This document shows, in pieces, positions 58,184-64,000 of a DNA stretch of 64,000 nucleotides. The notes beneath the pieces were generated by a model. The model saw nothing but the letters and a program-made list of their open reading frames with translations. It did not search any database and was not told the DNA's origin. Source of the stretch: Bos javanicus (Eukaryota > Chordata > Mammalia > Artiodactyla > Bovidae); assembly GCF_032452875.1 (NCBI RefSeq), contig NC_083873.1:76877987-76941986 (forward strand), in the 5' to 3' direction. The translations under genes and the position numbers were made by a program. The number at the start of each line of letters is the position of its first letter. Position 1 is the stretch's first letter.

Positions 58184-59130
58184 TACTATAGATTCATGTT
58201 TGCACCTCCCCATTTATTTTTTTGGGCTCCAAAATCACTGCAGATGGTGACTGCAGCCATGAAGTTAAAAGATGTTTACTCCTTGGAAGGAAAGTTATGA
58301 CCAACCTAGATAGCATATTGAAAAGCAGAGACATTACTTTGCCAACAAAGGTCCGTCTAGTCAAGGCTATGGTTTTTCCAGTGGTCATGTATGGATGTGA
58401 GAGTTGGACTATGAAGAAAGTGAGTGCCAAAGAACTGATGCTTTTGAACTGTGGTGTTGGAGAAGAGTCTTGAGAGTTCCTTGGACTGCAAGGAGATCCA
58501 ACCAGTCCATTCTAAAGGAGATCATTCCTGGATGTTCATTGGAAGGACTGATACTAAAGCTGAAACTCCAATACTTTGGCTACCTCATGCGAAGAGTCGA
58601 CTCACTGGAAAAGACTCTGATGCTGGGAGGGATGGGGGCAAGAGGAGAAGGGGACGACAGAGGATGAGATGGCTGGATGGCATCACTGACTCGATGGACA
58701 TGAGTCTGAGTGAACTCCGGGAGTTAGTGATGGACAGGGAGGCCTGGTGTGCTGTGGTTCGTGGGGTTGCAAAGAGTCGGACATGACTGAGCGACTGAAC
58801 TGAACTGAACTGAACTGATTCATACATTGAAACCCTAAATCCCTAGCGATGGTATTAGATGGTGGGGATCTTTGAGAGTTGAACTCTTATGAGTGGGATT
58901 TGTGCCCTCATAAAAGAAGCCATGGAACCTCCCTCCCACTTTCATCACATGTCACTTGAGATTAAAATGAAAAGAGATTTATCAACAAGAAGTGGGATCT
59001 CATCAGACACCAGATCTCTCAGCACCATGATCTTGGACTTCCACCTTCTAGAACAGTGAGAAATAACGATTTCCTTTTATAAGCCACCCAGTTATGGTAT
59101 TTTTGTTATAGCAGCAGGCTAAGGCAGAAA
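58184..59130 (+). mobile_element. MLT1-type (ERVL-MaLR) LTR split by BovB
   Basis: The LTR starts at TACTATAGATTCATGTTTGC (58184) and reaches CCTCCCC, where a BovB interrupts. It resumes at 58819 (TTCATACATTGAAACCCTAA) and runs through GGGATTTGTGCCCTCATAAA, TCAGACACCAGATCTCTCAG and ACTTCCACCTTCTAGAACAG to GTTATAGCAGCAGGCTAAGG. The two sides are contiguous in the LTR consensus. Confidence 0.87.
58212..58818 (+). mobile_element. BovB LINE 3' fragment inside an MLT1 LTR
   Basis: About 607 bp from TTTTTGGGCTCCAAAATCAC to a long tail with five TGAAC units (58794-58818). RT C-terminal frames 58222-58473, 58404-58667 and 58451-58786 overlap because of two indels near 58420 and 58640. Confidence 0.95.
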
Positions 59131-59317
59131 TTATTATTTGCAATTAAAATTCCAATCTGCTTTATGAAAAGCTTTACTTATCCTGGTAAAGTTTGAAACA
59201 AGGTCCTCCTATGAAAGTGGAGCAGAGAAAATGGAGTTAGAAACTATAACTTTCTAGAGGACAGAAACTGAATCTTGCTACCTCCAATATTCAGGATTTG
59301 ATTGGCAACCAATATAC

Positions 59318-59437
59318 AGGAGTTGGTTACGATTTCCTCCTCAAGGGGATCTTCCCAACCCAGGGACCAAACCCGTATCTCCTGCATCTCCTGCATTGCA
59401 GGCAGATTCTTTAAAACTAAGCCACCAGGGAAACTCC
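59318..59437 (-). mobile_element. Bov-tA SINE, head part
   Basis: Reverse-oriented head (CTAAGCCACCAGGGAAACTC) plus a short body. A CTGCATCTC/CTGCATTGC duplication lies inside. The 3' part of the SINE is missing. Confidence 0.88.
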
Positions 59438-61409
59438 TTCACATGTTTTAAAAAGAACTAAAATTTTGTAGAACATGTGCCCCATTCTCATATCTTACAT
59501 CTCTAAGCAACTCTCAAGTGGGAAATTTTCAGGTGAGATGGATAACAGGGTGACTCCAAGACAGACAAGTGTGGAATAAACCAACATGAAGATAGGACTA
59601 TGGGATAAGTATGAAGTAAAAGCATTCCATTTGTCACATACTCTTTGTATCACAGAATCTTTTAAATTTCAAAAGATGTTTAATCTCCTTTAACCTCTAC
59701 ATAGGTTACCCCAAAATTCACATAGAATGATGGTTTTGTTTTACTTTACTTCTAATTTCAGCCTCTAAACTCAACATTCATACGTCCCAAATGTAAGCAA
59801 TCCATGAATAGCTACACAATTTAAGGTTATTAATTAGAATAAAGTTGGCAGTTTGACTGCAGAGTTCAGCCTGTTTTCTTGTGATTCTTTAATGCGGTTG
59901 ACTGCCTGCAAACATTTAAATGATTCCCCTGCCACTTGTCTATGTATTTAAGCAAATAGACTATTAAAGAACAAAGACCTACTTGGTTTTTCTAATTTGA
60001 CAGACGATAAAAGAAGGCTTTTGCAGATTTGTTTTATTTCTAAACTCATTTAGCACCAAGAGCATATCCACTTCGACTTTTTTTGGAACTGGTTCATTAT
60101 GAAAATGGTCTAATAAGGAGTAGTTGGACCTAGAGTTTTTATCCAGTGTTAAATGAGCCCAAGCTTGCTTCCCCTTTCTTTGTTTTATAATTATATTCTC
60201 TTTCAACCCATTTTGTGGTATCCTCTTAAACATACTCTCTTTTGTACTGTTTCCTTTGATTGTGAATACTTCATTATATGTAGCAATTTCTATTATAGGT
60301 CTACAATATAAATTCATCAACTGATCTTTAGCTGTCTATTTTTCTTAAATAACCCATTGACAATTTATAATATAGGTGCTTGCTCAAAATCTTATTACTG
60401 CATATTAGAGAAATACAAGTAAATGAGCCATTAAATAAATCAGAAGAGAAAATATAAATGTTTTGTAACTCTGAGGTTGAGCTATGCCCAAGCCAAAGGC
60501 TTGCTTGCAGATGGTTTTTGAGAATGTGACTCCAAGAAGCAGATGGTTAGGGGAGGGAAAGGACAGGGAAACATGGAAGGAGGGAAAGTAATGTAAGATT
60601 GTAGAATATTAAAAGCTAATCATCAGTACACAGCTTTTTTACTTCTCTGTAGGTGGGACATTTTTTGTGGTGTCCTGCAATTGTTTTGAATGTGCTTCCA
60701 AGTGCTGTTTGTTAATTTTCAGAAATATTGATAGGTGATTTTCAAATCACTGGCAATTTGAAACCGGTGGTATTTATACCACAGAAATAAGCAAACATTC
60801 CCCATCAGAACATGTATATATTTCCATAGGAACACCATTCATGGATACTTTTATCTGTTCTATCAGGGTCCACAGATTACATTTTTGTCAATAAGTTTTA
60901 CTGACTCATAGCCACACCCATTAATTTATGTATTACCTTTGACTGCTTTTGCACTGAAGTCAGATTTGAGTAGCTGAGACCCAGATCATATGGCCTACAA
61001 ACCCTGAAATATTTACTGTAAGACTCATTACAGAAAAATGTTGGTCAGTTGCTGTGTTGAACTATGTTGAGTGAATTTTCTGCCTTGGTAAAACAGAGCC
61101 CTGCTGCAAGGTTATTACATTTACCACTTTGCCTTTGTTTATTGAGATGATAAGGAGTCTATTCTCACATTTCCCCCAGTAGAGCTGATGTTTATCTTCC
61201 CAGTCCTAGTGCTTTGCTCCCTATATGTAGGTACCTTTCCTGATGCCCTAAATACATCTGGCAGCTACAAAAACGTTTTAAACAACAGCAGATTTTAAAC
61301 TCCTTAGACCCTTGTAAACAATACCCTAGAAAAGCAGTGCAACAAGATTATCCTTTTTGTGGATTTAAAATTTTTCCTTTAGCTCTCTATATGTGAATCC
61401 ATCCTTTGT
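59438..61409. other. unclassified non-repeat sequence with a 113-codon frame
   Basis: The longest gap without a recognised repeat near the right end. A minus frame at 59979-60320 reads MMNLYCRPIIEIATYNEVFT and ends KKVEVDMLLVLNEFRNKTN...CQIRKTK. Its composition is soluble and charged instead of the hydrophobic or poly-K/N look of most chance frames here. I do not recognise the product. There is an AG before the start but no clear polypyrimidine tract, and no good donor after it. Chance or a decayed exon/pseudogene are both possible. Confidence 0.35.
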
Positions 61410-61410
61410 G

Positions 61411-61903
61411 TTCAGTTCAGTTCAGTCACTCAGTTGTGTCCAGCTCTTTGTGACCCCATGGACCACAACACGCCAGGATTCCCTGTCCACCACCAACTAC
61501 CAGAGTTTACCTAAACTCAGGTCCATTGAGTTGGTGATGCCATCCAACCATCTCATCCTCTGTCATCCCCTTCTCCTCCTGCCTTTAGTCTTTCCCAGTA
61601 GCAGGGTCTTTTCCAATGAGTCAGCTCGTCACATCAGGTGGCCAAAGTATCAGAGTTTCAGCTTCAACATCAGTCCTTCCAAAGAATATTCAGGACTGAT
61701 TTCCTTTAGGATGGACTGGGTGGATCTCCTTGAAGTCCAAGTGACTCTGAAGAGTCTTTTCCAACACCACAGTTCAAAAGCATCAATTCTTCTGCACTCA
61801 GCTTTCTTTATAGTCCAATTCTCACATCCATACATGACTACTGGAAAAACCATAGCCTTGACTAGACGGACCTTGTTGGTAAACTAATGTCTCTGCTTTT
61901 TAA
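61411..61903 (-). mobile_element. BovB LINE 3' fragment
   Basis: A minus-strand BovB from the TTCAGTTCAGTTCAGTCACT tail to TCTCTGCTTTTTAAT, where it stops abruptly in the RT domain beside another BovB of opposite orientation. The 164-codon plus frame 61393-61887 is its antisense shadow. Confidence 0.94.
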
Positions 61904-61960
61904 TTCATGTTTAGAATCAAACCCCATTCCCTCCAGAGATGCTCAGACAGCTCAAAAAAA

Positions 61961-62395
61961 CCTTGTGCGTACCAGGACCCAGAGACCCCACAAAGACTGA
62001 AGAAGAACTGTATTTGAGTATCTCCTGTGGAGATACAGCTCAGCAGTGGACTACCACAGGGGCAGGGGCTCTGGGTGCAGCAGACATGGGTATGGCCTAA
62101 GCCCTCTTGGAGGAGGTCGTGATTAACCCCACCGTAGAGCTGCCAGAACTTACACAGGACTGGAAAATAGATTATTGGAGGGCGTAAACAGAACCTTGTG
62201 CCCACCAGGACCTGGGAGAAAGGAGCAGTGCCCACACAAGAGACTGACCCAGACTTGCCAGGGAGTTTCCAGTGCAGGCATGGGTCGGTGGTGGCCTGCT
62301 GCAGGGCTGGGGTCACTGAGTGTAGCAGTACAGGCATGGGACTTTTTGAAGGAGGTCACAATTATCTTCATTACCTCCATCATAGTTTGACCCCA
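61961..62395 (+). repeat. two diverged tandem monomers in the BovB 5' UTR
   Basis: Unit 1 (about 61961-62132) and unit 2 (about 62192-62395) share an ordered set of words: AACCTTGTG, CACCAGGACC, ACAAGAGACTGA/ACAAAGACTGA, GGGGCAGGGGCTCTGGGTGCAGCAG against GGGCTGGGGTCACTGAGTGTAGCAG, CATGGG, GGAGGAGGTC/GAAGGAGGTC, ATTAACCCCACC/ATTACCTCCATC. Tandem 5' UTR monomers are promoter units in some LINEs; a promoter role here is inference. The area is clearly GC-richer than its flanks. Confidence 0.7.
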
Positions 62396-62663
62396 GGTAA
62401 ATAACAGGGAGGGAACAAAGCTCCACCCATCAACAGAAAATTGGATTAAAGATTTATTGAGCATGGCCCACAGAAGGTACATAGAAGAACTGTACAAAAA
62501 AGATTTTCACAACCCAAATGATCATGATGGTGTAATCACTGGTCTGGAGCCAGACATCCTGGAATGTGAAGTCAAGTGGGCCTTAGGAAGCATCACTACA
62601 AACAAAGCTAGTGGAGGTGATAGAATTCCAATTTAGCAATTTCAAATCTTAGAAGATGATGCT

Positions 62664-63785
62664 GTGAAAGTGCTACACTCAATATGCCAGCAAATTTGGA
62701 AAACTCAGCAGTGGCCACAGGACTGGAAAAGGTCAGTTTTCATTCCAATCCCAAAGAAAGGCAATGCCAAAGAATGCTCAAACTACCACACAATTGCACT
62801 CATCTCACACGCTAGTAAAGTAATGCTCAAAATTCTCCAAACCAGGCTTCAACAATTCGTGGACCATGAACTACCAGATGTTCAAGCTGCTTTTAGAAAA
62901 GGCGGAGGAACCAGAGATCAAATTGCCAACATCTGCTGGATCATTGAAAAAGCAAGAGAGTTCCAGAAAAACATCTGCTTTATTGACTATGCCAAAGCCT
63001 TTGACTGTGTGGATCACAATAAACTGTGGAAAATTCTGAAAGAGATGGGAATACCAGACCACCTGACCTGCCTCTTGAGAAATCTGTATGCAGGTCAGGA
63101 AGCAACAGTTAGAACTGGACATGGAACAACAGACTGGTTCCAAATAGGAAAAGGAGTACGTCAAGGCTGTATATTGTCACCCTGCTTATTTAACTTATAT
63201 GCAGAGTACATCATGAGAAACTCTGAGCTGGATAAAGCACAAGCTGGAATTAAGATTGCCAGCAGAAATATCAATAACCTCAGATATGCAGATGACACCA
63301 CCCTTATGGCAGAAAGTGAAGAGGAACTAAAAAGCCTCTTGATGAAAGTGAAAGAGGAGAGTGAAAAAGTTGGCTTCAAGCTTAACATTCAGAAAATGAA
63401 GATCATGGCATCGGGTCCCTTCACTTTACAGCAAATAAATGGGGAAACAGTGGAAACGGTGACAGGCTTTATTATTTTGAGCTCCAAAATCCCTGCAGAT
63501 GGTGACTGCAGACATGAAATTAAAAGACACTTGCTCCTTGGCAGGAAAGTTATGACCAATCTAGACAGCTTATTAAAAAGCAGAGACTTTACTTTGCCAA
63601 CAATGGTCCATCTAGTCAAGGCTATGTTTTTTCCATTGGTCATGTATGGATGTGAGAGTTGGACTATAAAGAAAGCTGAGCGCCAAAGAATTGTCGCTTT
63701 TGAACTGTGGTGTTGGGGAAGACTTGAGAGTCCCTTGGACTGCAAGGAGATCCAACCAGTCCATCCTAAAGGAAATCAGTCCTGA
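62664..63785 (+). pseudogene. BovB reverse transcriptase, 373-codon open frame
   Basis: The longest frame in the window. Visible RT blocks: SVFIPIPKKGNAKECSNYHT (about residues 24-43), AFRKGGGTRDQIANI (76-90), motif A FIDYAKAFDCVDH (106-118, aspartates 108 and 114), motif B GVRQGCILSPCLFNLY (164-179), motif C YADD (208-211), MYGCESWTIKK (327-337). All three catalytic-site blocks look intact. It is not a real gene. It begins at an internal GTG, a TAG at 62634-62636 interrupts the same frame upstream, the endonuclease is deleted, and a 2-nt deletion near 63721 makes the last 22 residues out of frame. Confidence 0.9.
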
Positions 63786-64000
63786 GTGTTCATTGGAAGG
63801 ATTAATGCTGAAGTTGAAACTCTGATACTTTGGCCACCTAATGTGAAGAGCTGACTCATTTGAAATGACCCTGATGCTGGGAAAGATTGAAGGTGGGAGG
63901 AGAAGGGTTCAACAGAGGATGAGATGGTTGGATGGCATTACTGACTCAGTGGACATGAGTTTACATAAACTCCACGAGTTGGTGATGTACAGGGAGGCCT

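Larger units (their letters stand above)
61912..64000 (+). mobile_element. BovB LINE with repeated 5' UTR and an internal deletion (runs off the window)
   Basis: 61912-62468 is BovB 5' UTR in sense. It ends at AGATTTATTGAGCATGGCCC and is joined directly to RT-region sequence (GAAGAACTGTACAAAAAAGA, about 62485). The rest of the 5' UTR, the endonuclease and the linker, roughly 1.5 kb, are missing. The copy continues through the RT and C-terminal domain to the window edge, where the 3' tail has not been reached. This is the only copy here that keeps the distal 5' UTR. Confidence 0.85.

Noticed and set aside
61905..62468. GC-richer block as a possible host exon or CpG-island promoter
   Set aside because: Its wording matches the BovB 5' UTR, it contains tandem units, CpG is not enriched, and the reading frames on both strands lack domains.
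62664..63785. 373-codon RT frame as a functional gene or domesticated RT
   Set aside because: GTG start inside the domain, in-frame TAG 30 bases upstream, no endonuclease, frameshifted C-terminus, and near-identical relatives elsewhere in the window.

Overview
This window is nuclear DNA from a ruminant (Pecora: cattle, sheep, goat or a relative). The diagnosis rests on repeats: at least fourteen BovB (RTE-type LINE) insertions, many tRNA-headed Bov-tA SINEs, BOV-A2 dimers and monomers, cetartiodactyl CHR-1/CHR-2 SINEs, and artiodactyl L1 tails. I found no host protein-coding gene, rRNA gene or functional tRNA gene. The AT-rich background and the lack of convincing exons suggest a gene desert or a very large intron.

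Layout. 1-5152: old flank with one Bov-tA, a MIR remnant and a (CA)n tract, then one BovB (2976-5152) broken by a retrocopy-like insert and by a SINE. 5276-8236: a nearly full-length dead BovB (minus). 9.6-14.3 kb: a two-headed Bov-tA, a Bov-tA, an MLT1-like LTR, a CHR-2, a 5'-truncated L1, a BOV-A2 dimer and another Bov-tA. 16.0-20.8 kb: an old L1M split by a nearly full-length BovB and by a CHR-1. 21.9-22.7 kb: a 227-bp inverted repeat with a BovB/SINE loop. 22.9-33.5 kb: LTR remnants, SINEs and BovB copies, one of them 5'-inverted. 33.5-44.3 kb: mostly unannotated AT-rich DNA with MIRs, an MLT1-like LTR, a (TA)n tract, a short young L1 and a BOV-A2 dimer. 44.4-52 kb: a 5'-inverted L1, two BovB copies, a young L1 and a BOV-A2 monomer. 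52-59.4 kb: CHR-2s, an ERV LTR, MIRs and two BovB copies, one nested in an MLT1 LTR. 61.4-64 kb: a minus BovB fragment abutting a plus BovB that keeps a repeated 5' UTR, lacks the endonuclease region and carries the longest reading frame here (RT, 62664-63785).

How the parts work together. BovB encodes an AP-like endonuclease and a reverse transcriptase. Its 3' end ends in short tandem repeats and is shared with Bov-tA/BOV-A SINEs, which are thought to use its machinery; CHR SINEs and L1 use poly(A)-type tails. Every LINE frame here is broken. Adding my own coordinates, BovB covers about 18 kb of the 64 kb. What the window offers is a well-preserved record of nested insertion with readable target-site duplications (TSDs). 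I saw no new gene system. Family names come from recognising consensus sequence by eye; subfamily names and divergence ages were not computed.
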